The notes: generated by a model from the sequence alone, not told the origin. A stretch of 64,000 nucleotides of DNA from DASWJS01 sp036397035 (GCA_036397035.1 DASWJS010000019.1:14528-78527); one strand, 5' to 3'. Shown: positions 1-9,304, numbered from the stretch's first letter. Numbers and translations: made by a program.

Positions 1-113
1 AGATCGGCGGCCGCGGCGTGCGGCGTGCGAAGATCGGTCCGCGTCAGCCGGTGCCCGGCCAGCGCACGCCGCAGGTTCGTGGCCGACAGATACACGGTGT
101 CGCCTTCGGGCAT
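1..113 (-). CDS. nei: Fpg/Nei-family DNA glycosylase (5' part only, runs off window)
   Basis: Only the first 37 or so codons are inside the window. The product begins MPEGDTV, the hallmark N-terminus of formamidopyrimidine/endonuclease VIII glycosylases, in which Pro2 is the Schiff-base nucleophile and Glu3 the catalytic acid. It continues with an ALAGHRLT-type segment typical of actinobacterial Nei proteins. The family excises oxidised bases and nicks the abasic site (base excision repair). The ATG lies 4 bases after the lhr stop codon, so the two are probably co-transcribed; an lhr-nei pairing is known in mycobacteria. The rest of the protein, including the H2TH and zinc-finger parts, is outside the window, so Nei versus Fpg rests on the N-terminus alone. 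Confidence 0.85.
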   Translation of the reverse strand, partial: MPEGDTVYLSATNLRRALAGHRLTRTDLRTPHAAAAD

Positions 114-117
114 CGCG

Positions 118-3100
118 CTACCGGAGCCGCATCCCGCGCGCGGTTTCGGCGAACCCCGCCTCGCGCAGCGCGTCGACGAGGGGGCCCGCGCCCGGAAGCG
201 GCGCGCCGTCGGCTCGCTCGACGTGCAGCGGGCCGAGCGTGCCGCCGCGGACCGCCTCGCCCACCGCCGCGATCGCGGCCGGGACCAGACCGGGGTCGAA
301 CGTGAGCATCGTCTTGCCGCCCTTCTCCACGTACAGCGCGAGCGCGCCGTCGACGAGCACGACGCTCGCGCCGGCCTTGCGCCCTGGACGGTGCCCGCCC
401 GCGGCGTCCGCGGGCCAGGGAACCGCCGCGCCGTAGGGGTTCGCCGGATCCGTGGAGGCGAGCACGACCGCCACGGCCGCCGGACGCGCGCTCGCGATCG
501 ACCGCAGCCGGTCGACGGCGCCGGGCACGGCGAACTGCGCGCCGCCGAGCCCCTCGACGAAGTACCCGCGCCGCGCCCGGCCCGCGTCCTCGAAGGCCTT
601 CAGGACCGGGTACACGCGCGCGAATCCGCCCGTGACGCGCTCGGCGACGACCGCGCCGCGCGTGAGCACGCCGTGCCTGGCGAGCATCTGCTGCGCGATG
701 GCGTGCGAGCGGCGGGTCGGGTCGTCCGCCCGGCCGGGCAGCAGGCTCCAGCGTCCCGCCGCGCTGGCCGGGCCCGAGCGGCTCGGCATCGACGGCCTGC
801 GCGCCGGGCGGCTCGCGGCCGGCCGTCTCGTGCCTCGCAACAGCGCGCGCAACGGCTGGAGCGTGTCGTTGGTCACGTGCCCGGCCCAGACCAGGTCCCA
901 CAGCGCCCGGAGCGCAGCCTGGTCGTCGAGCGCGCCGATCGCTTCCACGATCTGTCGGAAGAACAGCGCGCCGCGCTGCTCGAGCGCTTCCCGGATGCGG
1001 ACGGCGTCGGGCGGAAGCTCGGCGTCGGCGGGATCGGAAAGCAGCAACGGCGCGTCCTCGGCGCGGCACAGCGAGACCCACCCGTCGTTCGGGCCGATGG
1101 CGCCGGCTCCCGCCCAGAGCACCTCGCCGCTCGCGCACAGCTCGTCCAGCAGCCGCGGGGTCTCCGGTCCCGCGCGCGAGCCGAGCACCTGCCGTTCGAG
1201 CGCCGACGCGGGAACGACCGCGCCCTGGAGGGCGTCGATCGCGCGGGCCAGCGCGTGCGGCCCGCTCGATCCGATGCCGTGCCAGGCGGGAAGGAAGCGG
1301 GCGAGCGCCGGCGGCTCGACCGGCTCGACCTCCTTGCGGAGCGCGGCGAGCGAGCGGCGGCGCAGCCGGCGAAGGACCTCGGCGTCGATCCACTCGCGCT
1401 CGGACCCGCCCGGGCGAAAGGCGCCGTGCAGCACCGTGCCGCGTTCGGCCAAGCGGGCGAGCGCGTGGTCCGCCACCGCCACGCCGACGCCGAAGCGCGA
1501 AGCGGCTTCCGACGGCACGAACGGTCCGTGCGTGCGGGCGAACCGAGCGACGAGGTCGGCGATCGGGTCGGCGACCGGTTCCAGGAACGCGTCGGGCACG
1601 CCGACGGGCAGCGCGACCCCGAGTCCGTCGCGGTACCGAGCCGCGTCCTCGATCGCGATCCAGCGCTTCTCGCCGGCGACGCGCACGTCGATCGCCCGGC
1701 GGGTTGCGACGAGGATCCCGAGCAGGTCCGGCGCGTCGGCCGCTCGTTCGCAGCGCGCGCCGGCTTCCGAGGCGGACAGGTCGCCGAGCGTGCGGAGCAG
1801 GTCGTGCACGCCGTCGGCGTCGCGCGCCCGCCGGTCGTCGGCGAGATGCTGCAGCTCCAGCTCCAGGTCGGCGAGCGCGCCTTCGTCGATCAGGTCGCGC
1901 AGCTCGTCCTGGCCGAGCAGCTCGGCGAGCAGCCGGCGATCGAGCGAAAGCGCCTGCGCGCGCCGCTCGGCGAGCGGCGCGTCTCCCTCGTACATGAAGG
2001 CGCCGACGTAGCCGAACGTCAGCGAGGTCGCGAAGGGCGACGGCGACTGGGTCTCGACGTCGACCAGCACGACCTCGCGCCGCTCGATGCGCGCCATCAG
2101 GTCCACGAGCGCCCCGAGGTCGAACACGTCCTGCAGGCATTCGCGATACGTCTCCAGCACGACCGGGAAGTCGCCGAACGCCGACGCGACCTGCAGCAGG
2201 TCTGCGCTCTTGCGACGCTGCGCCCACAGCGGGTTGCGCTGCCCTGGTCGCCGGCGCGGGATGAGCAGCGACCGCACGGCGCACTCGCGGAAGCGCGAGG
2301 AGAACAGCGTCGAGGCGCCGACGCCGGCGGTCACGATCTCCCGGATCTCGTCGGGCTCGAAGACGATCGTGTCGGCCGCGGGCGCCTCGTCCGCGTCGGG
2401 CAGGCGCACGACGATCCCGTCGTCGTCGAAGATGCACTGCGCCTCGACGCCGAGCCGTTCGCGCACTCGCGCCTCGATGGCCTGCGCCCACGGCGAGTGC
2501 ACCCGGGCGCCGAAGGGCGAGTGGACGCACACGCGCCAGTCGCCCAGCTCGTCGCGGAACCGCTCGACCACGATCGTGCGGTCGTCGGGCACGACGCCGG
2601 TGGCGGCGCGCTGCTCGGCCACGTAGCGGACGAGGTTGGCCGCGGCGTTGTCGTTCAGGCCCGACGCTCGCGCCCGGGCGGTCGCCTCCTCCTCGGACAG
2701 CGCGGCGATCTCTCGCTGGAACGCGCCGAGCGCGCGGCCAAGCTCGACCGGACGGCCCACGCCGTCGCCGCGCCAGAACGGCATCTTCCCCGGCTCGCCC
2801 GGCGCGGGCGAGACGATCACGCGGTCGCGGCCGATCTCCTCGATGCGCCACGCGGTCGCGCCGAGCGTGAAGACCTCGCCCTCGTGCGACTCGAAGACCA
2901 TCTCCTCGTCCAGCTCGCCGACGCGGTTGCCGGCGTCGCCGGCCATGAACACGCCGTAGGTGCCGCGGTCCGGGATCGTCCCGCCGCTCGTCACGGCGAG
3001 GCGCTGCGACCCGCCGCGCGCCGCCAGCACGCCGGCGACGCGGTCCCAGTTCAGGCGCGGGCGCAGCTCGGCGAAGGCGTCGGACGGGTAGCGCCCGCTC

Positions 3101-4497
3101 AGCATGTCGAGCACTGACTCGAGCGCGCTGTCCGGCAAGTCCGAGAACGACGCGGCGCGCCGCACGACCTTGCCGAGCGCCTCGACCTCCCAGTCCTGCA
3201 TCGCGACCATCGCGACGATCTGCTGCGCGAGCACGTCGAGCGGATTGCGCGGGACGTGGATGTGCTCGATCGCGCCGGTGCGCATGCGCTCGACGACGAC
3301 CGCGCACTCCAGCAAGTCATGGCGGAACTTCGGGAAGATGACGCCCCGGCTGACCGCGTCGACCTGGTGTCCGGCGCGTCCGATGCGCTGCATGCCGCTC
3401 GCGACCGAGGTCGGCGACTCAACCTGGAGCACGAGGTCGACCGCGCCCATGTCGATGCCGAGCTCCAGCGAGGACGTCGCGACGACGGCCGGGAGCCGTC
3501 CTGCCTTCAGGTCCTCCTCGATGAGCAAACGCTGCTCGCGCGCGACCGAGCCGTGGTGCGCCCGCGCGATCGTCTCGCCGGCGAGGTCGTTGATCGCGGC
3601 GCAGAGACGCTCGGCCAGCCGGCGCGAGTTGACGAACACGATCGTCGAGTGGTGCTCGCGGATCAGCTCGACGAGGCGCTCCTCGATCGCCGGCCAGATG
3701 CTCGCGCGCTCGGTCGACCCGGTGACGGCGCCTTCGCGAAGGGCGCCCGTCGGCTGCCCCAGTTCCGCCATGTCCTCCACGGGCACCTCGACGCTGACGT
3801 CGAGCCGTTTGCGCGCGCCGCTCTGGACGATCCGCACGGGCCGTCCGGTCGCCAGAAAGCGCGCGACTTCCTCCACCGGACGCACGGTCGCGGACAGTCC
3901 GATGCGCTGGGCCGGCCGTTCGAGCAGCTCGTCGAGTCGTTCGAGCGACAGCGCGAGGTGCGCGCCGCGCTTCGTCGCGGCGACCGCGTGGATCTCGTCG
4001 ACGATCACGGCCTCCACCGACCGGAGCGACTCGCGCGCCGCCGAGGTCAGGATCAGGAACAGCGACTCGGGCGTGGTGATGAGGATGTCGGGCGGGTTCG
4101 TCGCGAGCTTCCGGCGCTCGTCGGCCGGCGTGTCGCCCGTGCGCACGCCGACGCGCAGCGGCGTGAGGGCCGCGCCGGCTCGCTCGGCGAAGGCTTGGAT
4201 GCCCACGAGCGGCGACCGAAGGTTGCGCTCGACGTCGATGGCGAGCGCCTTCAGCGGCGAGACGTACAGGACGCGGAGGCGGCGATCCTTCGCCGGGGCG
4301 GGCGCGCCGGTCAGCCGGTCGATCGACCACAGGAACGCGGCGAGGGTCTTGCCCGAGCCGGTCGGCGCGACGACCAGGGCGTGATCGCCGCCCGCGATCG
4401 CGTCCCAGGCCCCCGCCTGCGCCTCGGTCGGGGCCTCGAACGCCCCTCGGAACCAGCCCCGCGTCGAGGCGGAGAAGCGTGCGAGCGGGTCGTCCAT
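118..4497 (-). CDS. lhr: Lhr-type ATP-dependent helicase
   Basis: This is a 1459-residue superfamily 2 helicase of the Lhr (large helicase-related) family, which translocates on single-stranded DNA and unwinds DNA or RNA:DNA duplexes during repair. Motif I (APTGSGKT) lies near residue 45, motif II is DEIH, and motif VI appears as QRIGRAGH; a long Lhr-specific C-terminal region with winged-helix and beta-barrel parts follows. Length matches actinobacterial full-length Lhr. The ATG at 4497 (MDDPLARF) is chosen over an upstream in-frame start because MDDPL begins directly before the conserved helicase N-terminus and a GGCGG stretch precedes it. A nei-type glycosylase follows 4 bases downstream, which supports a repair role. 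Confidence 0.95.
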   Translation of the reverse strand: MDDPLARFSASTRGWFRGAFEAPTEAQAGAWDAIAGGDHALVVAPTGSGKTLAAFLWSIDRLTGAPAPAKDRRLRVLYVSPLKALAIDVERNLRSPLVGIQAFAERAGAALTPLRVGVRTGDTPADERRKLATNPPDILITTPESLFLILTSAARESLRSVEAVIVDEIHAVAATKRGAHLALSLERLDELLERPAQRIGLSATVRPVEEVARFLATGRPVRIVQSGARKRLDVSVEVPVEDMAELGQPTGALREGAVTGSTERASIWPAIEERLVELIREHHSTIVFVNSRRLAERLCAAINDLAGETIARAHHGSVAREQRLLIEEDLKAGRLPAVVATSSLELGIDMGAVDLVLQVESPTSVASGMQRIGRAGHQVDAVSRGVIFPKFRHDLLECAVVVERMRTGAIEHIHVPRNPLDVLAQQIVAMVAMQDWEVEALGKVVRRAASFSDLPDSALESVLDMLSGRYPSDAFAELRPRLNWDRVAGVLAARGGSQRLAVTSGGTIPDRGTYGVFMAGDAGNRVGELDEEMVFESHEGEVFTLGATAWRIEEIGRDRVIVSPAPGEPGKMPFWRGDGVGRPVELGRALGAFQREIAALSEEEATARARASGLNDNAAANLVRYVAEQRAATGVVPDDRTIVVERFRDELGDWRVCVHSPFGARVHSPWAQAIEARVRERLGVEAQCIFDDDGIVVRLPDADEAPAADTIVFEPDEIREIVTAGVGASTLFSSRFRECAVRSLLIPRRRPGQRNPLWAQRRKSADLLQVASAFGDFPVVLETYRECLQDVFDLGALVDLMARIERREVVLVDVETQSPSPFATSLTFGYVGAFMYEGDAPLAERRAQALSLDRRLLAELLGQDELRDLIDEGALADLELELQHLADDRRARDADGVHDLLRTLGDLSASEAGARCERAADAPDLLGILVATRRAIDVRVAGEKRWIAIEDAARYRDGLGVALPVGVPDAFLEPVADPIADLVARFARTHGPFVPSEAASRFGVGVAVADHALARLAERGTVLHGAFRPGGSEREWIDAEVLRRLRRRSLAALRKEVEPVEPPALARFLPAWHGIGSSGPHALARAIDALQGAVVPASALERQVLGSRAGPETPRLLDELCASGEVLWAGAGAIGPNDGWVSLCRAEDAPLLLSDPADAELPPDAVRIREALEQRGALFFRQIVEAIGALDDQAALRALWDLVWAGHVTNDTLQPLRALLRGTRRPAASRPARRPSMPSRSGPASAAGRWSLLPGRADDPTRRSHAIAQQMLARHGVLTRGAVVAERVTGGFARVYPVLKAFEDAGRARRGYFVEGLGGAQFAVPGAVDRLRSIASARPAAVAVVLASTDPANPYGAAVPWPADAAGGHRPGRKAGASVVLVDGALALYVEKGGKTMLTFDPGLVPAAIAAVGEAVRGGTLGPLHVERADGAPLPGAGPLVDALREAGFAETARGMRLR

Positions 4498-4730
4498 GGC
4501 CGCCAATCTTGCCCCAAGCGCGGGACACGGCGCCCGCACGCGATATGCCCGGTATCGGGAATTGAGGACCTGAGGCCCGTAACCGAACGCCCGCTCGCGC
4601 GTTGGCTCCTTCGGAACGGGGAATATAGCCCTCTGGACTCATGGCCGATGCGCCTGAAGGGTCCTAAGGTCGGTGTCTCAGCTCGCCGACACAAAGGGCG
4701 AGAAACGGGACAAGATCGCGGAGGTTTCGA

Positions 4731-4901
4731 ATGTTCGGCAAGAAGCGCGCGACTGAAACGTGTCCCTCGTGCGATCGTCAGGTCCATGCGGGGCAGAAGG
4801 TCTGTCAGTGTGGAGCGGCGACACGGCACATGTCGTTCGACGAGCGCACCGCCTGGGAGGTCGAGCAGTGGCGCTCCCATCAAGCACAGGCAGCGAGCTA
4901 A
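4731..4901 (+). CDS. Small zinc-ribbon protein, 56 aa
   Basis: A 56-codon reading frame begins MFGKKRATETCPSCDR, preceded by GGAGG about 8 bases upstream and followed at once by a strong hairpin terminator. It has a CPSC pair and a CQCG pair about ten residues later, a spacing that fits a small rubredoxin-like or zinc-ribbon knuckle. The C-terminal half is polar, with two Trp residues. It is transcribed divergently from lhr. I do not recognise the family; small zinc ribbons of this type may bind nucleic acid or protein. Confidence comes from the ribosome-binding site, Cys spacing and terminator rather than from homology. Confidence 0.6.
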   Translation: MFGKKRATETCPSCDRQVHAGQKVCQCGAATRHMSFDERTAWEVEQWRSHQAQAAS

Positions 4902-4918
4902 CCGTTCGTTGACTCCAG

Positions 4919-4940
4919 AAGGGCCCTCCGAGGGGCCCTT
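4919..4940 (+). terminator. Hairpin terminator after the zinc-ribbon gene
   Basis: A perfect 8-bp stem (AAGGGCCC / GGGCCCTT) closes a 6-base loop 18 bases after the stop codon at 4901. Only a short T stretch follows, as is usual for GC-rich actinobacterial terminators. Confidence 0.7.
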
Positions 4941-4999
4941 CGCCCGTTTCGGCGCACCCATTCGCAGGAGGGCACGGCTCGGTCGTCGAACACGATTCC

Positions 5000-5491
5000 A
5001 TGGTTCGGCGAGGGCGGCGGTCCGGCACGGCGGTGTGCGCCGTCGTGCTGTGCGTCGTCGCCGCGCTCCCGGCCGGTGCGCGCGCGAGCCACCCGGCCGA
5101 CGGCTGCAGCAAGTCCTGGCACACGAATTCCGCGGTCAAGGACTGCGGCTTCAAGTTCCAGGGATTCCCGATCGCCGTGTACGGCAAGGCCGATCGCAAC
5201 GCCGGCCAGCTCGCCGACGTGCGCGTCTGGGTGACGGTGTCCACCTACGAGTCGCTGACCCTGGTCGAATGCGCTGAGGCCAGGCTCGGCGTCGCGGAGT
5301 GCACCGGCGATCTCTCCGCCGGCGGCCCCCTCGGGCTCATCACGGGCGTCGACGCCCTCACGTGCCGGGTCGCCGGGAAGTCCAACAAGGGCGGCGAGGG
5401 CGTGTTCGCGTGCTCGAGCGGCGACCGGACCGCGTGCGAGCCGAACGAGCTGATCTGCATCGGGAAGGACCTTCCCACGGGCGTTCCTTGA
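5000..5491 (+). CDS. Secreted protein of unknown function, 163 aa
   Basis: The N-terminus (MVRRGRRSG, then a hydrophobic VCAVVLCVVAALPAG core and an ARAS cleavage-like site) is a clear Sec signal peptide. The mature part of about 135 residues has eight Cys residues, suggesting disulfide bonds and a small extracellular fold. No family is recognised. It opens the run of exported proteins that continues to about 16.6 kb and may belong to the same system as the beta-propeller and copper proteins downstream, although a separate promoter is possible. Confidence 0.7.
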   Translation: MVRRGRRSGTAVCAVVLCVVAALPAGARASHPADGCSKSWHTNSAVKDCGFKFQGFPIAVYGKADRNAGQLADVRVWVTVSTYESLTLVECAEARLGVAECTGDLSAGGPLGLITGVDALTCRVAGKSNKGGEGVFACSSGDRTACEPNELICIGKDLPTGVP

Positions 5492-5516
5492 TCGGGGTTC
5501 GGAACGGGTGATTCAC

Positions 5517-5648
5517 GTGAAATGTCCTGCCTGCGGGCAGGAGGACGACCCCGGAGCGTCGAAGCGACCAAGAAGCGACCAACTGGTCAGAACCAGTCGA
5601 TGGACCATCGACTGGTGGGGAGCTTCGTCCGGGAGGAAACAAGCATGA
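5517..5648 (+). CDS. Possible micro-ORF with CPAC zinc-ribbon start, 43 aa
   Basis: A GTG-initiated frame starts MKCPACGQEDDPGASK and ends in a TGA that overlaps the next ATG (ATGA at 5645-5648). The start resembles the CPxCGxExPxGA zinc-ribbon leader of many cyclase- and kinase-type proteins, but no second Cys pair follows. The Shine-Dalgarno sequence is weak and the frame contains a long palindrome. It could be a leader peptide, a decayed fragment or chance. Confidence 0.25.
   Translation: MKCPACGQEDDPGASKRPRSDQLVRTSRWTIDWWGASSGRKQA
5592..5616. promoter_or_regulatory. 25-bp palindrome upstream of the first beta-propeller gene
   Basis: Arms ACCAGTCGATGG and CCATCGACTGGT are perfect inverted repeats around one base, ending 28 bases before the ATG at 5645. 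A smaller palindrome (GACCA-AC-TGGTC, 5577-5588) lies just upstream. The position fits an operator for a dimeric regulator or an mRNA hairpin in the leader. The binding factor is unknown. Confidence 0.5.
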
Positions 5649-7189
5649 AGCCCAGAACCCTGGCACTCGGCATCGCGCTGCTCATGGCGGCGAGCTTCGG
5701 ACAGGCTGATGCCGCCGGCGCGTGCGCCGACGACTCGGCGCATTCGGGCGGCGTCCACCCGGGCGGTGAGTGGCGCTCCTTGGGCGGCTCGCTCGAGAAC
5801 GCCCGCAACCAGCCGAACGAGGACGTGATCAACGCCTCGACCGTGGCGAACGTCGGCGTGGCATGGACGTTCGACCTCGCGGGGCTCGGCACGTTGCAGA
5901 ACACGCCGGTCGTCGCCGACGGGTGCGTCTACCTCGCGACGAGCACCGGCAACGTCGTGGCGCTGAACGCCGACGAGGGCGGGGAGCCGGTCTGGACGAC
6001 CAGCCTTGCCGGCGATCCCGCCGGCTCGCTGGTCGGCGGCGTGATCACCGGTTCGCCGACGGTCACGGGCGGGACGGTGTACGTCGCCGTCTCCGACGGC
6101 GACGACCCGAAGGTCTTCGCGCTCGACCAGGCCACGGGCCAGGTGAAGTGGTCGGTCGTCGTGCTCGACGACGCCAAGCGCCCGGACGGCGACCCGAGCA
6201 AGTCCTACGGCAACACGGTCGTCGCGGCTCCGGTGGTCTGGAACGGGCTGCTCTTCCAAGGGATCATGGCCGACGAGGCCAGCTCGGTCGCGCGGGGCGG
6301 CTACGCGATTCTCGACGTCGCGGCGGGCCTGGCGCCCGAGGACCGCTTGATCGTTCAGGACTGGACCATCACCGACGACGAATACGCGGCCGGGTATCGC
6401 GGCGCCTCGATCTGGTGCACCGCCTCGGTCGACCAGGCGGGGTACGTCTACGCGTGCGGCGGAAACCCCGCGAGCAAGCAGATCGAGGCGCGCAACTCAA
6501 ACGCCTTGCTGAAGATCGACATGAACCCGTCGCGGCCGGCGACGTTCGGCACGATCGTGGACACCTACAAGGGCGACGTCGACCAGTTCTATCCCGGTCT
6601 GGACCGGCAGCCCGCGTGCGACCAAGTCCCGACGACCGTCGTGTGGAGCCCGACGTGCGTCCAGCTCGACTTGGACTTCGGCGCGTCGCCGAGCCTGTTC
6701 CGCGACGGAATCGGACGGCTGATGGTCGGGGACTTGCAGAAGTCCGGCGTCTATCACGCGGTGTACGCCGACACGATGTCGCGCGCGTGGACCGCGCAGG
6801 TCGGCACGCCCTGCGTCGCGTGCAACGCCGCCTCGCCCGCGGTCGACACGACGCCCTCGGCCGACGGCGGGCAGGTCTACACCGTCGCCACCGTGCCGGG
6901 ACAGGTGTGGGCGCTGACCAAGGAGCACGGGCGCGCGCGCTGGGTGATGGCCGACGGCGTCGGCGGCACGCACTTCCAGCCGGTCTCCACGGCAAACGGT
7001 GTCGTCTACACGATGAACAACGCCGGCGACCTGACGGCCTACGACGCGGCGACGGGGCTCCCGGTCCTCAAGCGCAACCTCGCGCAGGACGTGGGCGCCT
7101 ATGCCGGCGACCTGAGCAGCCAGGGCGTCTCGATCGCGCGCAACACGATCTACGCGGCCTCGGCCAGCTTCGTCGTCGCCTACAGGTAG
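5645..7189 (+). CDS. Secreted PQQ-like beta-propeller protein (PVADH-like), 514 aa
   Basis: The protein starts with a Sec signal peptide (MKPRTLALGIALLMAAS, ending near ADAAG). A WRSLGGSLENARNQP segment follows, like the WxxxGxDxxNTRxxP start of polyvinyl-alcohol-dehydrogenase-type quinoproteins, then repeated PVVADGCVYLATSTGNVVAL-type blades typical of PQQ-enzyme propellers. A CVACN sequence in the second half resembles a c-type haem motif without the final His. GGAGG precedes the ATG by about 10 bases. The family oxidises alcohols or sugars with a quinone cofactor in the periplasm or outside the cell and passes electrons to cytochromes or cupredoxins. The paralogue at 7198 follows 8 bases later. 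The substrate is not evident and PQQ binding is inferred from family only. Confidence 0.85.
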   Translation: MKPRTLALGIALLMAASFGQADAAGACADDSAHSGGVHPGGEWRSLGGSLENARNQPNEDVINASTVANVGVAWTFDLAGLGTLQNTPVVADGCVYLATSTGNVVALNADEGGEPVWTTSLAGDPAGSLVGGVITGSPTVTGGTVYVAVSDGDDPKVFALDQATGQVKWSVVVLDDAKRPDGDPSKSYGNTVVAAPVVWNGLLFQGIMADEASSVARGGYAILDVAAGLAPEDRLIVQDWTITDDEYAAGYRGASIWCTASVDQAGYVYACGGNPASKQIEARNSNALLKIDMNPSRPATFGTIVDTYKGDVDQFYPGLDRQPACDQVPTTVVWSPTCVQLDLDFGASPSLFRDGIGRLMVGDLQKSGVYHAVYADTMSRAWTAQVGTPCVACNAASPAVDTTPSADGGQVYTVATVPGQVWALTKEHGRARWVMADGVGGTHFQPVSTANGVVYTMNNAGDLTAYDAATGLPVLKRNLAQDVGAYAGDLSSQGVSIARNTIYAASASFVVAYR

Positions 7190-7197
7190 GGGGAGCG

Positions 7198-8868
7198 GTG
7201 CGGCGTTCGGCGGGGATCGCGGCGGCGGGACTGCTCGTCTCCGCCGCGGTGGTCGCGTTTCCCGCCGCCGCTCGCACGGTCTGCGAGCCCGACGCGCATC
7301 CCGGCGGCGAGTGGCGCCGGATGGGCTACGACCTCGGGCACTCGCGTCATCAGCCGGCCGAGCACGTGCTGGACCGGCTGGTCGCGCCGCTGCTGCAGCC
7401 GCGATGGACGTTCTCGGCCAACAAGGCCGCCGAGACGTTCTGGAGCGAGATCACCGGCTACCCGATCGTCGCGGACGGCTGCGTGTTCGTCGGGTCTTCG
7501 ACCGGGCGCGACGCCCCGGGCTGGGTCTTCGCGATCAACGCCGACGGCGGAGACCTCGCGTGGCGCACCGAGCTTTCCCACGGCGTCTTCGGGACGGTGG
7601 CGGTCGAGGACGGCGTGGTCTACGCGTTCGCGTCCGACATCGGCGCGCCGTTCGTCGTGGCGCTGGACGAGCGTGACGGCCACGTCCTATGGACGACGGT
7701 CGTCGACCGGCAGCCCGGTTCCGACGCCGTGTCCAGCCCGATCGTCTACGACGGCATGGTCTGGGTCGGCGTCTCCGGCACCGCGGCGGAGGGCGACGAG
7801 GCCACGCGCTTCGACTTCCGCGGCGCCTCGGTGCTGCTCGACGCAGGTCGCGCCTGCTCGAACGCGACGAGGCACGTCCCGCTCGGCGAGGAGCAGATGG
7901 TGCTCACCACGACCTGCGCCGACCCGCAGCCGGGCGCGACGGGCGGATCGATCCTCGCGCACACCTATTCGATCCCGGACGAGGACTGGGACCTGGGCGA
8001 GGGCGACGCGGGCGGCGCGATGTGGTCCACGATCTCGGTCGACCCGGTGAGCGGCTTTGGCTTCCTCGGCACCGGCAACCCGTTCAACTACGACCACGAG
8101 CATCCCTACACCAACGCCGTCGTCAAGATCGACATGCGCCGGCGCGTCGGCGGCGAGCCCAACCCGAATCTCGGCCAGATCGCCGGCTCGTACAAGGGCG
8201 ACGTCGAGGAGTATTTCCCCGAGCTGCAAGAGAACGCCTCGTGCAGCGAGGACGACCCGGTCGGCTTCTTCATGGCCGGCTTCGAGTGCGGCCGGCTCGA
8301 CCTCGACTTCGGCGCCGCGCCGAACCTGTTCCGCACGCGCACCGGCAAGCTGGTCGTCGGCGCCGGCCAGAAGTCGGGCGTGTACCACGCGATCGATCCC
8401 GTGACGATGGAGCCGGTCTGGAAGCAGATCATGGGCGTGCCCTCGCTCGTCGGCGGGATCGTGGGAACCGCCGCTTACGACGGCACGTCGCTCTACGTAC
8501 CCCATTCGATTGCGGGCTACCTGGCATCCCTGGACCGCGGCACCGGGAGTCCCAACTGGATCTCGCCCTCGGCCGACGGCGTGCATTGGGGGAACCCGGT
8601 GACGAGCGCCAACGGCGTGATCTACACCGTGGACCTGAAGGGTTTCCTCGACGCCTACGACGCCGGGACGGGCGCGCCGCTGCTCCACCGGCCCATGAGC
8701 CTGGGTGCGAACACCGGCGCCCGCCCGACGCTGTCCTGGGGCGGCACGACCGTCGCCCGCAACATGGTCTATGCCAGCGTCGGCGTGGGCCTGACGACCG
8801 CGGGCGAAGGCTTCCCCTCGATGCCGGACGGGTTCGTGATCGCCTACGAGCCGGCGGCGGTCCTGTGA
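7198..8868 (+). CDS. Secreted PQQ-like beta-propeller protein, second paralogue, 556 aa
   Basis: The GTG start at 7198 follows a GGGGGAGC ribosome-binding region; the frame is open further upstream, but that part is antisense or out-of-frame shadow of the previous gene. A signal peptide (RRSAGIAAAGLLVSAAVVAF, then AAART) precedes the same PGGEWRRMGYDLGHSRHQP entry motif as the neighbour, then propeller blades with GCVFVGSSTG, VVYAFASD and LVVGAGQKSGVYHAI. The RLDLDFGAAPNLFR stretch also matches the neighbour (QLDLDFGASPSLFR), so the two are tandem duplicates that have since diverged. The last codons overlap the next gene by 4 bases (GTGA), linking it to the cupredoxins. Confidence 0.85.
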   Translation: MRRSAGIAAAGLLVSAAVVAFPAAARTVCEPDAHPGGEWRRMGYDLGHSRHQPAEHVLDRLVAPLLQPRWTFSANKAAETFWSEITGYPIVADGCVFVGSSTGRDAPGWVFAINADGGDLAWRTELSHGVFGTVAVEDGVVYAFASDIGAPFVVALDERDGHVLWTTVVDRQPGSDAVSSPIVYDGMVWVGVSGTAAEGDEATRFDFRGASVLLDAGRACSNATRHVPLGEEQMVLTTTCADPQPGATGGSILAHTYSIPDEDWDLGEGDAGGAMWSTISVDPVSGFGFLGTGNPFNYDHEHPYTNAVVKIDMRRRVGGEPNPNLGQIAGSYKGDVEEYFPELQENASCSEDDPVGFFMAGFECGRLDLDFGAAPNLFRTRTGKLVVGAGQKSGVYHAIDPVTMEPVWKQIMGVPSLVGGIVGTAAYDGTSLYVPHSIAGYLASLDRGTGSPNWISPSADGVHWGNPVTSANGVIYTVDLKGFLDAYDAGTGAPLLHRPMSLGANTGARPTLSWGGTTVARNMVYASVGVGLTTAGEGFPSMPDGFVIAYEPAAVL

Positions 8869-9293
8869 GACGCGCGCTGATCGCGATCGTGGTTTCGGCG
8901 GGAGTCGCCGCCACGCCGTCGCAGGCGTCGGAGCTTGCCGTCGTCGCGGGCCCCGGGAGCGCGCAGACGACGTTCACCAACCAGGTGGTCGTGATCGCGC
9001 AGGGGGATTCGCTACGGCTCGTGAACGCCGACGCCCAGTTCCACAGCGTCCGGTCCGATGCCAAGGGGTCGGACTCCCAGCCGTGGTGCGGGCCGCTGAA
9101 CCCCGGGCCGGAGGGGCCCGGCAACCCGCGGCGCTTCCCGATCGGGAAGTGCCCGCTGTTCTGGTCGGACCTCAGCCTGCCGCTCGGCGGCATCCAGCCG
9201 ATCCTGGGTGTCGAGCTTGCGCAGAGCGGGCCGGCCTACCCCTTCGCGTGCGGCGTCCACCCCGAGATGACCGGCGTGGTCATCCCGCTATGA
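8865..9293 (+). CDS. Secreted cupredoxin (plastocyanin-like), 142 aa
   Basis: The GTG start overlaps the preceding stop (GTGA). A signal peptide ends near SQASE. The mature domain has the blue-copper pattern: a His in FHSV after the first strands, and a C-terminal CGVHPEM loop giving Cys, His and Met ligands. Between them is an unusually long loop with PWCG and GKCPLFW Cys residues that could form a disulfide. Such proteins carry single electrons outside the membrane. Translational coupling to the propeller protein makes it a likely electron acceptor or donor for that enzyme (inference). Confidence 0.85.
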   Translation: MRRALIAIVVSAGVAATPSQASELAVVAGPGSAQTTFTNQVVVIAQGDSLRLVNADAQFHSVRSDAKGSDSQPWCGPLNPGPEGPGNPRRFPIGKCPLFWSDLSLPLGGIQPILGVELAQSGPAYPFACGVHPEMTGVVIPL

Positions 9294-9304
9294 GAGGAGA
9301 GAGC

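Noticed and set aside
25..3117. Long plus-strand open frame of 1030 codons
   Set aside because: It lies antisense to lhr, is extremely rich in Arg, Ala and Glu, and has no recognisable domain. Long antisense frames are expected at this GC content.
4560..4720. Riboswitch in the leader of the zinc-ribbon gene
   Set aside because: Some short stems can be drawn, but none matches a conserved riboswitch core that I recognise.
6805..6840. c-type haem site in the first propeller protein (CVAC followed by Asn)
   Set aside because: A c-type haem motif needs His after the second Cys. Here it is Asn, so I do not claim haem binding.
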